A stretch of 64,000 nucleotides of DNA from Diadophis punctatus similis. Lineage: Eukaryota > Chordata > Lepidosauria > Squamata > Dipsadidae. The stretch is from assembly GCA_023053685.1 (NCBI GenBank), contig JALIGW010000003.1, positions 137,017,126 through 137,081,125 on the forward strand, written 5' to 3'. Below, piece after piece: positions 34,001-48,162 of this stretch. The translations under genes and the position numbers were made by a program. The notes beneath the pieces are model-generated. The model was given only the letters and a program-made list of their open reading frames with translations. It was not told the origin of the DNA and searched no databases. Each line of letters opens with the position of its first letter. Positions within the stretch are counted from its first letter, which is position 1.

Positions 34001-34647
34001 TATAATAACTCTAGCTGAAATTTTATTCTTAAAGTGTCCTTATTAAAATAAAGCAGAAATTCCAAGGTCAGGTTCACTATATGAGTTAATCAAGAGCTTC
34101 CTTGAGAAATAGAATGGGTCAACTTAAGGGGTGAAATGATGATTGGAAGAGAAATCAAGGTATTATGAAAAAATGCTGGTCGAAGGATTAAAATACCACA
34201 ATGTAATCCAGTTAATTATTTTTTTAAAAAACAAAGCCTATTATTTCCTGAATAGATACACATAAGCAGTTTCCTATTTATGTTCAGAAGAACCATATTA
34301 TTATTTTTTTTAAAAATCAATAATTCTTCTTAATGGTTTCCATTCTGCCAATTTTCTCAGTATTGGAAATTTAAGCATTAAAAAAACAGAAATGAGTTAT
34401 GATTCATCATTATTTGTGCTGAATTATTCGTCTTTTCTTGGTAGTCAAAAATAATATTACTGTGTTATTGTTATTGCCGTTTCGGTTGAGAATCTAATAA
34501 TTTACCAGGTCTTTTTCCTCACTAAGCTGAGCAACTTTTGTCTCAATTGAATCGATTACTAAAAAATTCAACTCCAATATTTTTTGACTGAAAGCATCAT
34601 TTGTTTTAGCTCCAAAAAGCTTTAATTCACAGATAAATATGTGTAAA
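31017..34647. other. Long intronic tract, nothing recognised
   Basis: About 3.6 kb of AT-rich sequence, the least repeat-dense part of the window, directly upstream of the first PHACTR1 exon seen. Minor local duplications occur at about 31855-31885 (GAGCTATGTTGATATGA twice) and 33215-33252 (CATTCCAAAGNTCTTTAATAT twice). Open frames around 33313-33609 lack known domains. Confidence 0.5.
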
Positions 34648-35110
34648 TAGAATAGAATAGAATTCTTTATTGGCCAAGTGTGATTGGACACACAAGGAAT
34701 TTGTCTTTGGTGCATAAGCTCTCAGTGTACATAAAAGAAAAGATACATTTGTCAAGAATCATGAGGTTCAACACTTAATAATTGTCATAGGGTAAAATAA
34801 GCAATCAGGAAACAATCAATATTGATATAAATCGTAAGGATACAAGCAACAAGTAACAGTCATATAGTCATACGTGGGAGGAGATGGGTGATAGGAACGA
34901 TGAGAAGACTAATAGTAATAGTAATGCAGCCTTAGTGAATAGTTTGACAGTGGTGAGGGAATTGTTTAGCAGAGTGATGGCGTTCGGGGAAAAATTGTTA
35001 TTGTGTCTAGTTGTTCTAAAAAAAACACAATCCATGGGGGAGAGAGCCTTTAAAGTTGTTAGCTTCCTCTCTGTGTTCTTTTCATTTTGAATCGGGAATA
35101 CATCCATCAC
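34648..35110 (-). mobile_element. Snake CR1/L3-like LINE 3' UTR fragment
   Basis: Begins (+ strand) AATAGAATAGAATTCTTTATTGG-CCAAGTGTGATTGG, the reverse complement of the LINE tail at 24160-24240, and continues through the complement of the 3' UTR block at 23940-24130 and of the C-terminal coding tail at about 34920-35060 (NNFSPNAITLLNNSL). Only a two-to-three-unit AATAG tail is present. Confidence 0.85.
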
Positions 35111-37427
<2,317 letters not shown>

Positions 37428-37429
37428 CA

Positions 37430-37474
<45 letters not shown>

Positions 37475-37719
37475 CAGAGGTGGGTTCCTCCCAGTTCAGA
37501 CCGGTTCTATAGAACCGGTAGTAGCTTGGCGGCCTGGGTCGCTAGAACCGGCAGCGACCCAGGCCTGCCACGCCCCCGAACTGGCTCTCTCGGCGGTGCC
37601 GTAGACACGCGCAGAAGCTGTGTTTTAAGCACTGTGCATGTGAGCATGCACCCACGCAGCATCACTGTACAAACCGGCAGCAAAAAAAAGCAGAACCCAC
37701 CCCTGACACACACACACAA
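37428..37719. repeat. (CA)n microsatellite split by a MITE
   Basis: The CA run at 37428-37473 continues as ACACACACACA after the MITE, at 37706-37719. Confidence 0.85.
37475..37705. mobile_element. hAT-type MITE, CAGTGGTGGG family (copy 6)
   Basis: Starts CAGAGGTGGGTTCCTCCC and ends GAACCCACCCCTG; the flanking 8-mers are ACACACAT and ACACACAC (one mismatch) in a CA repeat. The core retains GAACCGGTAG and CGCGCAGAAGC pieces but no perfect NRF1-like palindrome. Confidence 0.85.
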
Positions 37720-38329
37720 AAAGAAAGAAATTTTCTAGCTAATTCAAAGGCAGAGATATTCATATCGCTCATAAAAATCATCCCAAAATTCTAATGAAGT
37801 ATTAGAACTTTTGGGACACTAAATTGCTGCTGTTTATATATCTGGATTTATAAATAATGAAGACTGGGGAATTTCTAGCTTGTATTTTCATTGGTCCAAA
37901 CAAGTGTAGATTAGTTTTTGACAATTCCCTGATTAGTTGAACATTGTTTCTTGTAATTGATTAATTATAATTAATTGATTGATTGATTATAATGTTATTT
38001 AAATCCATTATAATTAATTAAGCAGTGTTTTCTATTTGTGTTTACATAATATTGATATCAGTTCCAAGATTTTCCCCAAGAGTTCATAAATGTTAATTTA
38101 TGAGCAAATGGAGACTTTCAATGGAAATGAAATGAAATAGGAGTGTCTCAAGCATTCTGTTCTGATACACCAGTCAAGAACCTGTGCAGGAGATGTGCCA
38201 AAACTTGCAAATCAGAAAATACTACATTCCAGTCTGTAGATTATTGTACGGAAGAGTTCAAGTGGCACTGGTATGGCACTCAAAACCTGAAATAAGATGG
38301 AGGGTGGGGGTTGAGAGTGCAGGGAAATT
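37720..38329. other. PHACTR1 intron, nothing recognised
   Basis: AT-rich sequence with a short palindromic (TTAATTGATTGATTA) patch near 37960-38020. Confidence 0.5.
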
Positions 38330-38582
38330 ATTTATTTATTATTTATTTGTGAGATTAATATACTGCCTCACAGTGCAAGCACTCTCTAAGCGGTTTACAC
38401 CAATAAGCAATGTATATTTATATTGCCCCCAACAATCTGGGTCCTCATTTTACCTACCTCGGAAGGATGGAAGGCTGAGTCAACATTGAGCCGGTGAGAT
38501 TTGAACCGCTGACCTGCGGATCAGTGTCAGCTAAAGTGGTCTACAGTACCTGCCTCTAACCGCTGCGCCACCTCGGCTCTTT
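38330..38582 (-). repeat. tRNA-derived snake SINE (copy 5)
   Basis: Reverse orientation: CAGTGCAAGCACTCTCTAAGCG, CAATCTGGGTCCTCATTTTACC, GGAAGGATGGAAGGCTGAGTC, ending at the tRNA-like head CTCTAACCGCTGCGCCACCTC. Almost identical to the copy at 62085, so probably young. Confidence 0.9.
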
Positions 38583-38834
38583 TTTTTAGCCCTAGGTGCC
38601 CTGCTCTAAGAAGCTCAATGCCAAGGACACACTGAACAATCCTGTCCCAGTGTCTTTCTTTCATTACATTATAATGTCCCAACAACCAGTTACCATTTTT
38701 ACAAATGCATCTGAAGCAAAGATATATTTGTATTAGACTAGGTATACTTGGATAACTAGGTTTATTCTATTCTGTATTAAGGGTTTTTTTTCTCTCTATG
38801 AAATCTGTTGTTTGCAGTTAAAGTACATGAGGCA

Positions 38835-39115
38835 CTGGAGCTCCAGGCGGGCAGGCAGGCAGGCGAGGCAGGCGGGCGCTGCGGAGGGGGCGTCGGGGAA
38901 GCCAGTCTTGGGAGGGGCAGATAGGCCACCGCCGGACTCCAGGGCAGGTTTATCTCCGTCCAAGGTTGCAGCCGTCGAGCGGGTGAGAAACGGCGCCCGT
39001 CTCCGCGGAGGGAGCAGGAGAGGCGAAGAGCAGCAGCGGCGGAGGGGCAAAGTTGGAGGCTCTTGGAAGGGGGGAGGAGGGTGAGAGGGAAGCGAATCTC
39101 CTGGGGGGGGAAGGT
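38835..39115. promoter_or_regulatory. CpG-rich block 100 bp upstream of exon B (possible promoter/alternative exon)
   Basis: Sharp switch from AT-rich intron to a GC-rich, CpG-dense 280-bp block with GGGCAGGCAGGCAGG, GGCGGAGGGGCA and several GGGG/GGAGGG Sp1-like motifs, ending just before exon B. A plausible splice donor (GAGCGG|GTGAGA) lies at about 38981. It could be an internal promoter with a non-coding first exon, or an inserted GC-rich repeat; I find no terminal repeats or duplication to support an insertion. Confidence 0.35.
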
Positions 39116-39215
39116 GTCACTGGACCCATTTTTCCAATCAACCTCTTTATTAAACAGCATTGATTTTTCAACTGCAGTTATGATCTTTATCCCATGCTAT
39201 TGTGCTTTCTTTTAG

Positions 39216-39383
39216 ATGGAGAGCTTTCTATACAGAGTGAAGAGGGGTCGTTGGAGAATGGACGGGCGTTGAGTTCCAGCCAAGTATCACTTCAAGCCCT
39301 ATCTGAATTGGAGCCATGTTCAATGTCTGGGGATTCCTGTAGTTATGAAGTACTCCCGAATCCAGAGGTCATGGATGGAACAG
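39216..39383 (+). CDS. PHACTR1: PHACTR1 exon B
   Basis: A 168-bp exon (56 codons' worth, phase 1 to 1) bounded by TTTTAG at 39210-39215 and GTAGCT at 39384. Together with the last base of exon A it starts with [20 protein letters not shown] and continues through [15 protein letters not shown], then [15 protein letters not shown]. It matches from memory the linker following the N-terminal RPEL in PHACTR1 (DGELS, EE-SLENG, SSSQ-SL-ALSE-EP, CSYEVL, MDG). The linker is low-complexity, Ser/Glu-rich and probably disordered. The final G can join exon C (Val) or skip to exon D (Asp) without a frame change. Confidence 0.93.
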
Positions 39384-39424
39384 GTAGCTTTTCAATTCCA
39401 TCATGAGTCACATAATTTAGAAAG

Positions 39425-39645
39425 AATCTTTTGAGGCAACCTTGACTCCTGGCGATTACATGGGCAAGCAGTTTTATCAGCAACTCTTTGCAGAATTGGC
39501 TTGCCATTGTCTTTTTTCCTAGGGTTGAGATAATGTGACTGGCCCAAAATCACCCCTCTGGCTTTGTGCCTAAGGCAAGACTAGAACTTCCTGGTTTCTA
39601 GCCCAGTACCATTAACCATTACACCAAACTGGCTCTTCAGAATAA
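39425..39645 (-). repeat. Sauria-type SINE
   Basis: Reverse complement of the family: GGCAACCTTGACTCCTGGCG and GCTTGCCATTGTCTTTTTTCC (BovB-like tail), CCTAAGGCAAGACTAGAACTTCC, then the tRNA-like head CATTAACCATTACACCAAAC. Only about 40 bp downstream of exon B. Confidence 0.8.
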
Positions 39646-40203
39646 ATAATGTAGAGATTTCCTTAATACTTTAGTAGTAATGTATCTAGACTGATACAAT
39701 TCTAGATTATATCTTATTTGTATGAAGGTTAACAGTCAGTCTCTAATTCAGTTAATAATAAACTGAAGAATTAATGTTCAAAAGGTTTGCCAATGTCAGT
39801 GGGTGAGTTTGTACAGTAGGTGACATTATTCTTTACCCAACTAACTTGCCAAAACAATATTATTACTTTTGTTTTAATGGTGGCATATATTTATATCAAC
39901 TAAATTTGAAATAATTGTTTACAACCGGAACGATAAGAACAGTAGCCTACTGACTCACACATAAAGAAAGGTTTTTAGATTAAGGAAAAAAAGATGGCTA
40001 AACTTTTTATTATTATTTTGGGGCCACAATTCAGGAAGCTGAGCTCCAAATCCTTCTGAACTGGATCAGGTTGGAGAAAACTAAAAGAGTACACCCATTT
40101 ATTTTTTCCAACATCTAATTTGTAGAATCTACTCCAGTTAATTGTAGTGTTGACCGCTCCATTAGAAAGCTGTGAAGGAATTAAGTATATGCAAAGAAAT
40201 CAG
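39646..40203. other. PHACTR1 intron B-C, nothing recognised
   Basis: AT-rich intronic sequence. Confidence 0.5.
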
Positions 40204-40560
40204 AGGGACACGGTGGCCCAGTGGCTAAGACACTGAGCTTGTCGATCAGAAAGGTCGGCAGTTCGGCGGTTCAAATCCCTAGCACCGCGTAACAGAGTGA
40301 GCTCCCATTACTTGTCCCAGCTTTTGCCAACCTAGCAGTTCAAAAGCATGTAAAAATGCAAGTAGAAAAATAGGAACCACCTTTGGTGGGAAGGTAACAG
40401 CGTTCCGTGCACCTTTGGCGTTTAGTCATGCCGGCCACATGACCATAGAGACGTCTTCGGACAGTGCTGGCTCTTCAGCTTTGAAACGGAGATGAGCACC
40501 GCCCCTAGAGTCGGGAACAACTAGCACATATGTGCGAGGGGAACCTTTACCTTTACCTTT
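40204..40560 (+). repeat. tRNA-derived SINE of a second squamate family
   Basis: Head GGTGGCCCAGTGGCTAAGACAC (A-box), GTTCAAATCCCTAGCACCGCG (B-box), then a long body with GGTAACAGCGTTCCGTGCACC, CATGCCGGCCACATGACC and GAGTCGGGAACAACTAGCAC, ending in ACCTTTACC repeats. Distinct from both other SINE families here; single copy in the window. Confidence 0.85.
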
Positions 40561-40871
40561 AAAGAAAGCAGTGACATTGGTGTTTCTTAGTATGATGGCT
40601 GAACAATATAGAGATATTTGAAAGAAGCAGGGCATAGAAGAGCAGGAAAGGATTATTATTTTTAAATTTTCCATACTTTCCATAGACAACAGAAATATAT
40701 GGAATGTAAATCCGACCCCATAGCTTGTATACTAGTACTTTAATGTTGCCTTTCCATTGATCTAATTTCAATACAGAAAACTCATTTCATGATGGAAGAA
40801 TTCCTGCAAAAAAAAATTTGGCATATTCATGAACAAGCTCAAAGTTTATCTTATGTCATCAGTGAGATGTT

Positions 40872-41002
<131 letters not shown>

Positions 41003-41389
41003 CTTCCTTTCTTCCTTTCTATATATGGAGGTGACAAAGTACCATGCAGTGAAAAGGGAATTTGATGTGTTTATGAAACAAAGAGCAAATTAGGTTGTTT
41101 TCAAATTTAGTGGGGTTTATTCTTCTCAAAGCAATGTTTATAATAATTTGACAAGACATGCTGGTCTTTGCCAACAGCTGTACAACTTAAGTTGTTCAGC
41201 TAAAGCCAAAAAGCAATTAGTTTTTCAATGTATTAATACTATCCTGAGTTGGAAAAGAGAAATGAAGGCTCTCACTACCAATATCTAAGCAGAAATACTC
41301 TTGGTTTTTTAGGATAAAATTGTGTATCTGCAGATTATTTAACAGGATAGAATAATGATGATAACTTTTAAAAGAATTGGAAAACTGAT

Positions 41390-42118
<729 letters not shown>

Positions 42119-42325
42119 TGTCTGAAGAGAGTCCCACGTCCAGTGAATCTGGAATCCACCTCCCTCAAGAACCTACATCTAAACCAGTCTTCCTACTCCC
42201 CCCTAAAAAATCTGCTGCTTTCTCTGGAGATCATGAAGACACCCCAGTGAAGCAGCTTTCCCTCCTCAAACAACCCCCTGCCCTGCCTCCTAAGCCCATT
42301 ACCAAGATTGCCAACCATTTAGCTG
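42119..42325 (+). CDS. PHACTR1: PHACTR1 exon C, probable cassette exon
   Basis: A 207-bp exon between a TCCTCCAG acceptor (42118) and a GTAAGT donor (42326), open across its length and phase 1 on both sides, so inclusion adds 69 residues without changing frame. It starts VSEESPTSSESGIHLPQEPT, has a PPKK segment, and ends with PPALPPKPITKIANHLAG, a proline-rich PPxLPPKP element that could bind SH3 or EVH1 domains. The canonical PHACTR1 sequence I remember joins exon B directly to exon D (MDG then DPGAP), which argues that this exon is alternative. Similar proline-rich SGIHLP/PPKP sequences occur in PHACTR family members. Exon status is inferred from open frame, splice sites and phase; no transcript evidence. 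Confidence 0.85.
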
Positions 42326-43871
42326 GTAAGTAAATGTTCCTGTTTGGTTTGTGCTGCCCTCCCCTGAAAAAAATGCACTTTTCCTCACGTCTCTAGATAA
42401 AACGTTATTTTCTTCATGACACGGTCGTATAGGCCTCTCTGCTGTTTTTGCATCTTTCGTTAGAATACCTGGGTTACCAATTTGTAAATACTGTACATGA
42501 GAACATGTGGCTATTAGAGCACAGAAGAAAACATTTTCTAGCATTAAATTGTTAGCTGGAGTCTGTTTCAATCAAATGTCGGTTAAATGTCTCTGTTTCC
42601 TCCAGGTTCTTCCTAAAACTCATGGGTTTGTCTTAAGGAACTGCAGTTCCCATTATAGCTCATGGGAAATGAATAATGAGAGCTGAAATCTCACTCATGC
42701 ATGTGGATTTTTTTTTCTTTGCTATATACCGGTAGTTGTTTCAAGAGCTGATTGCTCTTTAAAAAAAACTAATATTAATAATAATATCTTTTAGATTTCA
42801 TTCCTTTCTGTTTATGTTTCAATGGGGGAATTCTCTGTTGCTTGCCTTTATTTGTTATCTCTTTTATGTCTTCCACCATTCCTCTACTCTGTTTCCAGCC
42901 TGTTATAGAAGTTTATTTGACACTGTTGTCCTTCTTCACATATTTCTGTGTTTTCTTTGCTTTCTAATTACTTGGTTGGTTGGCCACACTTGTACACAGA
43001 ACAGGTCTTCTGCCCCAAATGTACTAGAAGAATGATCAGACTCCAGAGCTTTTGAGTGGGGAGGCAAAATAATGTGACCTGATTAAATGAGTTTTAGATC
43101 CTTCAACATTCACTTGGGACCTTGTAAACTTTTAAACCTGGCTTCAAGTGAGGACTTCCATGTCTCCTTTCTCTTTTTTTCCCCTCGAGGTTTCTATTAA
43201 CACCAAACTTCTCTGCTCCCACAATACTGTGGAAGAGCTGTGATTATTTTGTTCCAGCTACTATTTCAGTATGTTACATACAGTATGTGAATACTGCAAA
43301 ATTCATTTTTGCATGTTTTTGTTCAATGAGAAGGACTTTTCGCTTATTTTCTAATTCTGGAATTTCAAGTCTTGTAAACTTTACTTACTTGACATATTAC
43401 CTTTATGGCTATATAAAACTTTTTGGTAGTCTAGACAAAATAAGTTCGAGATAAAACTTGACAAATGTTTTTCTCGTTTTGCTTTTCTTTTCAGCACAAA
43501 ATTAGCAGGACCTGTGGATGCTTTGAGTTAGGGTTTTTCTTTTTGTTGCTGCAAAACTCTCAGTAGCTCGGTATGGCAGTGATTTTCACTTGTTCTTAGT
43601 TTTTCAAATCAACAAAAGTGGAGTTAATCATAATTTGCCATCAAACCGCTTCTGTGATTTGGGGAATAAATATAGCAGGTTTGAGAGGTGAAATCATAGT
43701 TGATGCGATTTGTCCTGTGTTGAAAAGGAAATGTCTTTTTTTCTAACCAGCTCTTTTGTTTGTGAAATGCAGTGCTATGCATGAGATACTAGAGGTTTTA
43801 AATTTTGGATTTTGGAAGGAGGATCAAGGACTTTTACATTAGCTGCAATGTGAAGACATTCAGGAACCATA
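42326..43871. other. PHACTR1 intron C-D, nothing recognised
   Basis: AT-rich and T-rich intron, about 1.5 kb, with no recognised repeat. An open frame at 42814-43035 is hydrophobic because of T-rich codons and has no recognised family. Confidence 0.5.
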
Positions 43872-43879
43872 GACTTGAT

Positions 43880-44029
43880 CAGTAGTGGGTTGTAAATCCC
43901 GTCGCTACCGGTTCGCTCTTGCGTGCGCATGCACTTGTGCAGAAGCATCCCAGGTGGATGGGTGGAGCCTCCCCCCACCGCCGCTACCGGTTCGCCGAAC
44001 CGGGCCGAACCGGGAGCAACCCACCGCTG
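43880..44029. mobile_element. hAT-type MITE, CAGTGGTGGG family (copy 7, short)
   Basis: A 150-bp copy: CAGTAGTGGGTTGTAAATC to GAGCAACCCACCGCTG, flanked by the perfect duplication GACTTGAT (43872-43879 and 44030-44037). Contains CCGCTACCGGTTCG twice and a degraded TGCGCATGCAC palindrome. Confidence 0.9.
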
Positions 44030-44037
44030 GACTTGAT

Positions 44038-44810
44038 CATTACTGCTCACTGCTGCAAGAGCTGATGGCAAGAACATGAAATTCTAAAATAGCATTATTA
44101 GGAGAACTGACTTTCATGTCCTTACTTTGCCTGTTCTGATCAATTAGAAATCATCTAAAGATCATTTTGAAGCTTCCAATTCCTTGTCTTCCTACTCCTA
44201 GCCAACCTGTCATCAGACACATGGTTTATTCTCCTTTGCTGAGTTAGAGGGCATTTTAGGTTGTGAATAATGAGATTAAAGGGAGAAAAATATACTGGTA
44301 GGGATAATTTAATTAGAATTTGAATGTATTCAAAATAAGCACACCAATCTCTTGAAAAAAAAACTTGATAGGTGATAACACAAAAACTTCACATTAGTGC
44401 TGAATTAATTACTATCTATAGTGCAACATGCAATTATTGTCTCCCCTGAAACCCAAATGAACAGGACTGAATTTCTGGATGAGTTGTAATTCAAGAGATT
44501 CAGGATAGAGCGTCCCTTTGAAAGTCCTTTGTACAAGGATGGCTACTTCAAAATCAGAGGCAAAGATTTATATGTTATTAATTAAGCCTACCATTTGTGG
44601 GCTGCAGAAATCCAGGCAATAATTAGATGGTTAGCAAGGAAGAATTGTATTCTGGATTTTTTTCCTGTCCAGATAATCACCGCCCTAATATAACTTTCTT
44701 CAGATTTAGTTTTATTCATGGGAGTCCTTAATAACATGAAGATTTGTGTAAATCTAGTACAATCTGGAACTCAGCATGTTGTTGAATGCAGTTTTATGTA
44801 ATATTATGCC
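44038..44810. other. PHACTR1 intron, nothing recognised
   Basis: AT-rich intronic sequence. Confidence 0.5.
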
Positions 44811-45310
44811 CAGAGTTGTGGGGTCCTTAGTCCTCTCTGAGCTTGATTGTTTTCTTGCAGATGTTTCAATACCAAACTAGGTAACATCATCAGTGCTAGT
44901 AAGGAGTGGAGTTTGCTCTCATTTTATATTCAAGTGGCTTGCCCTGTCAGTGTTGGTGGGAGTAGTCTTGATGGTTCCTTGATTGAGCTGTTGTTTACTG
45001 TTAGCATGTTTGGCAGTTCCTTGATTGGGGTATTGTTTGCTTCTTCATTATTGGTCTAATGTTAATCTTGGTGTTAATTTCTGCTCATCTGGGTGTTGAT
45101 TGCTGGTGAGGAGGTGTTTTAGTCTTTTAGTTTCCTTTTTGGCTTTTTCACTGTCTCTTTTGAATAGTATGTAGATGTTGTTTATATCTATGTGCTGTTG
45201 ATGGCCAATTGGTGTGAGTGCTAGGCTTCCAGGAATTCTCTAGTGTTTGTGGACTTGGCTTGGTCTAGGGTGCTCACAGTTTCCCAGTTAAACTATGGTT
45301 AAGTGTCTCC
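44811..45310 (-). pseudogene. Penelope-like retroelement, 3' part
   Basis: On the - strand from about 45240 the translation reads LALTPIGHQQHIDINNIYILF, similar in layout to the Penelope C-terminal end (ExW..H..INRHID...Y), then a Lys-rich stretch and stops. Downstream follow untranslated blocks shared with 640-960 and the hammerhead-like core. The 5' two-thirds of the element, including the RT catalytic and GIY-YIG domains, is missing. Confidence 0.65.
44864..44893 (-). ncRNA. Hammerhead-ribozyme-like core in Penelope-like element
   Basis: Read on the - strand: CTGATGA (44893-44887), a stem II with TACC/GGTA pairs and a short loop, then GAAAC (44867-44863). This copy has better stem II pairing than the one at 883. 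Catalytic function was not shown; stems I/III could not be verified by eye. Confidence 0.5.
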
Positions 45311-45372
45311 ACTGTGAAATTAAGGAATATGTCCAGTATTTCTTTCTCTAAGAGGTAGTGCTTTCCAATAGA

Positions 45373-45594
45373 TAGAGGTCATGTAATCCCCTTTTGTGAC
45401 CTTCTGAAAAGCAAAGTCAATGGAGAAGCCAGATTCACTTAAAAACTGTATTACTAACTTAACAACTGCAGTGATTCAATTAACAACCATGGCAAGAAAA
45501 GTCGCAAAATGGGGCAAAATTCACTTAACAAATGTCTCACTTAGCAACAGAAATTTTGGGCTCAATTGTGCTTGTAAATCGGGGACTACCTGCA
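45373..45594. mobile_element. TA-flanked MITE (Tc1/mariner-like), left-truncated
   Basis: Matches the right two-thirds of the element at 15507-15906, from GGTCATGTAATC through TTCACTTAACAAATG to GGGGACTACCTG. The left end has been lost. Confidence 0.75.
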
Positions 45595-45687
45595 TTTATG
45601 TTCTTAGATACAGTATAGGGGACTTATTTTCTTGCAGGAAAAATAATGGCTGAGAAATTGCTTAAGAGTTAAATATTCCCTTTCTAC

Positions 45688-46110
45688 CAGGAGTGGGTTC
45701 CTACTGGTGCGGTCCACTCTGTCGTTCCGGTAGCGGCCCGCCAATTGCGCAATTTGCGTGCGACGGCTCTGGTACCGTCTTCACCGGTCCATCACGTGGC
45801 GCCATCTTTTTTTGAATTTTTGCCCCTTTTTTGCTTCCTGCGCATGCGCAGAAGCAAAATCTTGCGAGGGGATGTGTGCGCGAGAGAGATTTTTGGCAAT
45901 TTTTTGCTTCTGCACATGCGCGGAAGCAAAAAATCACCAAAATCACGCGCGCGCGCCTCCTTGTAAGATTTCTGTGGTTTTTTGCTTCCTGCGCAGGCAC
46001 AGAAAGCAAAATCGCACGAGAAGATGCGCGCACATAGCGAGCGCGTGAACGCAAAACATGATGATGCACACGCAGCGCACCGGTAGGCAGGTAAGAGGAA
46101 CCCACCACTG
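45688..46110. mobile_element. hAT-type MITE, CAGTGGTGGG family (copy 8)
   Basis: Begins CAGGAGTGGGTTCCTACTGG and ends GGAACCCACCACTG; flanking 8-mers CTTTCTAC (45680-45687) and CTTACTAC (46111-46118) differ at one base. Contains a perfect TGCGCATGCGCA at 45839-45850 and several GCAAAATC modules, closely similar to copies 3 and 4. Confidence 0.85.
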
Positions 46111-46118
46111 CTTACTAC

Positions 46119-47430
46119 CTTTCTTCCTGTTCTTGGCTCCTTCCCACCTGAAGATGATCTGTAGTGGAAATGGGACAATTAGTTTAATTTTATATATAAC
46201 TGAATTTGAATATATAGGTCAATTTAGGCCTTGATGAAATCAAAACACTTATTTGCCAATAAATATGCTTATAATTCAGGTTGTATGGATCATAAATCAA
46301 AATATGTTTTTCATGCTGGAATTATGGATTATTATGTTGCCCTGCAGAGAGCCTTGAAATGAGCAGTCTATTCCAGCACATTCTTCTTTCCAAAATGAAA
46401 ATGTCACATTTGGATTGCATTTTAAGAGATGCATATAATGAAACACACAATGAAAATGAAAAACAATCTTGATTCTCAATAAATTTACACCATGAGATGT
46501 GTATGTGCTTTTATTTAGACAAAACATAACCAGTAGCAAGTTGTGATGGACAGTTTCCTTTTGCTTTGTAGAAACCACCATATGACTTGATTAAGGAGGG
46601 GCTTGCAGAAACTGTTGCGGGTTTCATCTTTTTGAGAGTGAATATTTAATATAGAAAAATAATTTCCCTTTAATTTAATATCTGGTTTCTCTTCTCATTG
46701 TTGTCATCACATTCTGATTTCAGAAAAATTCATATTCTTTGCTTTTGCTTTTAAATTTAATTGAAAATTAGCTGTGCTTAATCATATATTTGTCTTTCCC
46801 TTTCTGTCGCATTAATGCATTTCGGTTAAAAATGTCATGGAGGCTTTTTTGAAAACAGCACACTACCCTGGAGCTGTGATTGTGTACTTTTGTTCTGAAA
46901 GATGCTGAAATCTATGAGTTGGAACATAGCTTCCGTATATTTTCTTACACAGAGGCAGCTCAAGGCATTTTCATGCTTGAGGCAAAGACAGAAATAGTAT
47001 TTTCCTTTGTGCATACAGAAACCAGTCAGTGTTTCACCTCCTTCAACACTTTTGATGAGACAGCCTTCTCCAAGGCAGCAGAGAAGAGCAGATTAACCTC
47101 AAATATTAGGCCACACAGGTCTTTATCAACATCTCTCTCTGCCCTGATTGTATGGCAGTGTTCATTTAGCATGTTGTAGCAAAACCCTTAGGTTACCAAA
47201 TACAAAGATTTGTTTCAACAATTGGGCCATCATTCAGTAAAAAAATAAACTGCAAGTGCCAAGGGAAACAAAGAAAATGCCATACATTCAAATTCAGATT
47301 CTTGCTTCATGTTTAAACAACAATAATTACAGCATATTTTTTACATTTTTGCCATACACTAAATAAATAAATACAGTGTATTAAAACTAAAGATAAAAGA
47401 ATCAGGCTGCAAATGCATCTGTCAGGTTTA
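46119..47430. other. PHACTR1 intron, nothing recognised
   Basis: AT-rich intron. The 99-codon frame at 46880-47179 has no family I recognise and no flanking splice signals consistent with PHACTR1 phase. Confidence 0.5.
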
Positions 47431-47438
47431 CATGAATT

Positions 47439-48154
47439 CAGAGGTGGTATTCAGCTGGTTCACACCGGTTCGTGCGAACCGTTGGCGGAAATTTGGCCAA
47501 GGTTGCCGAACCTGTAGCGATGACCAGCTGGCCACGCCCCCGAACTGGTCCCCCTGTCACCGCTCGCTCACCCCGCTCACCATGTTTGTCGCTGCCATGT
47601 TCTTTGTGCATGCACATCCCATTGCCTTGCAAGTCCAATGGGATGTACATGTGCGAAGAACATGGCAGCAACGGCACGGCAGCAGTTTTTTCCGCGACCT
47701 CTGGTACTTTTTGGGGGCCTACGGCCAGCCACCGCGGCCACAAAGCAGCTCTCAAAAAGGGTGCAGCTGGGAGGCTTCTTTGCCAGCCACTTTCCGGCAG
47801 CGGTGGCTGGCTGGGGGCTGCCGAAAACTCCAGTCAGTTTGCCTTCTGGACCAGCCGCCGTGGAAGGTAAGCAGCCTGAACAAAGAGACGGTGGTGGTGG
47901 AGAAAGCGGGACTAGGGGCGGGGCCGCTAAAGGTCGGGAAACGGGGGCAACTGGCGAAGGGAGGGTGGGGGTAGATAGGTGGAAATTCCAAAAATTTTCG
48001 TACCTTTTCCTGTGGGCATGGCTAGGTGAGGGTCATGTGACTAGGTGGGCGTGGGTATGAGTGATGTCAAGTTGGTCATGCCCACTCAGTCACATGCCCC
48101 CCACCTAGCCACGTCCACTGAACCAGTAGCAAAAAAAATTGAAACCCACCACTG
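47439..48154. mobile_element. hAT-type MITE, CAGTGGTGGG family (copy 9, long)
   Basis: At 716 bp the longest copy: CAGAGGTGGTATTCAGC to GAAACCCACCACTG, flanked by the perfect duplication CATGAATT (47431-47438 and 48155-48162). The core includes an inverted CAAGTCCAATGGGATGTAC / CATGTTCTTTGTGCATG segment and a GC-rich stretch that opens overlapping frames of up to 180 codons on both strands; I regard these as artefacts of composition. Confidence 0.9.
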
Positions 48155-48162
48155 CATGAATT

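Noticed and set aside
38777..39160. 127-codon - strand frame next to exon B
   Set aside because: GC-rich block with proline/alanine/serine-coding bias; no recognised domain. The block itself is reported as a possible regulatory region instead.
47432..48060. A 180-codon + strand frame and neighbours
   Set aside because: Contained within MITE copy 9 and created by its GC-rich core. The start codon lies at the target-site duplication.
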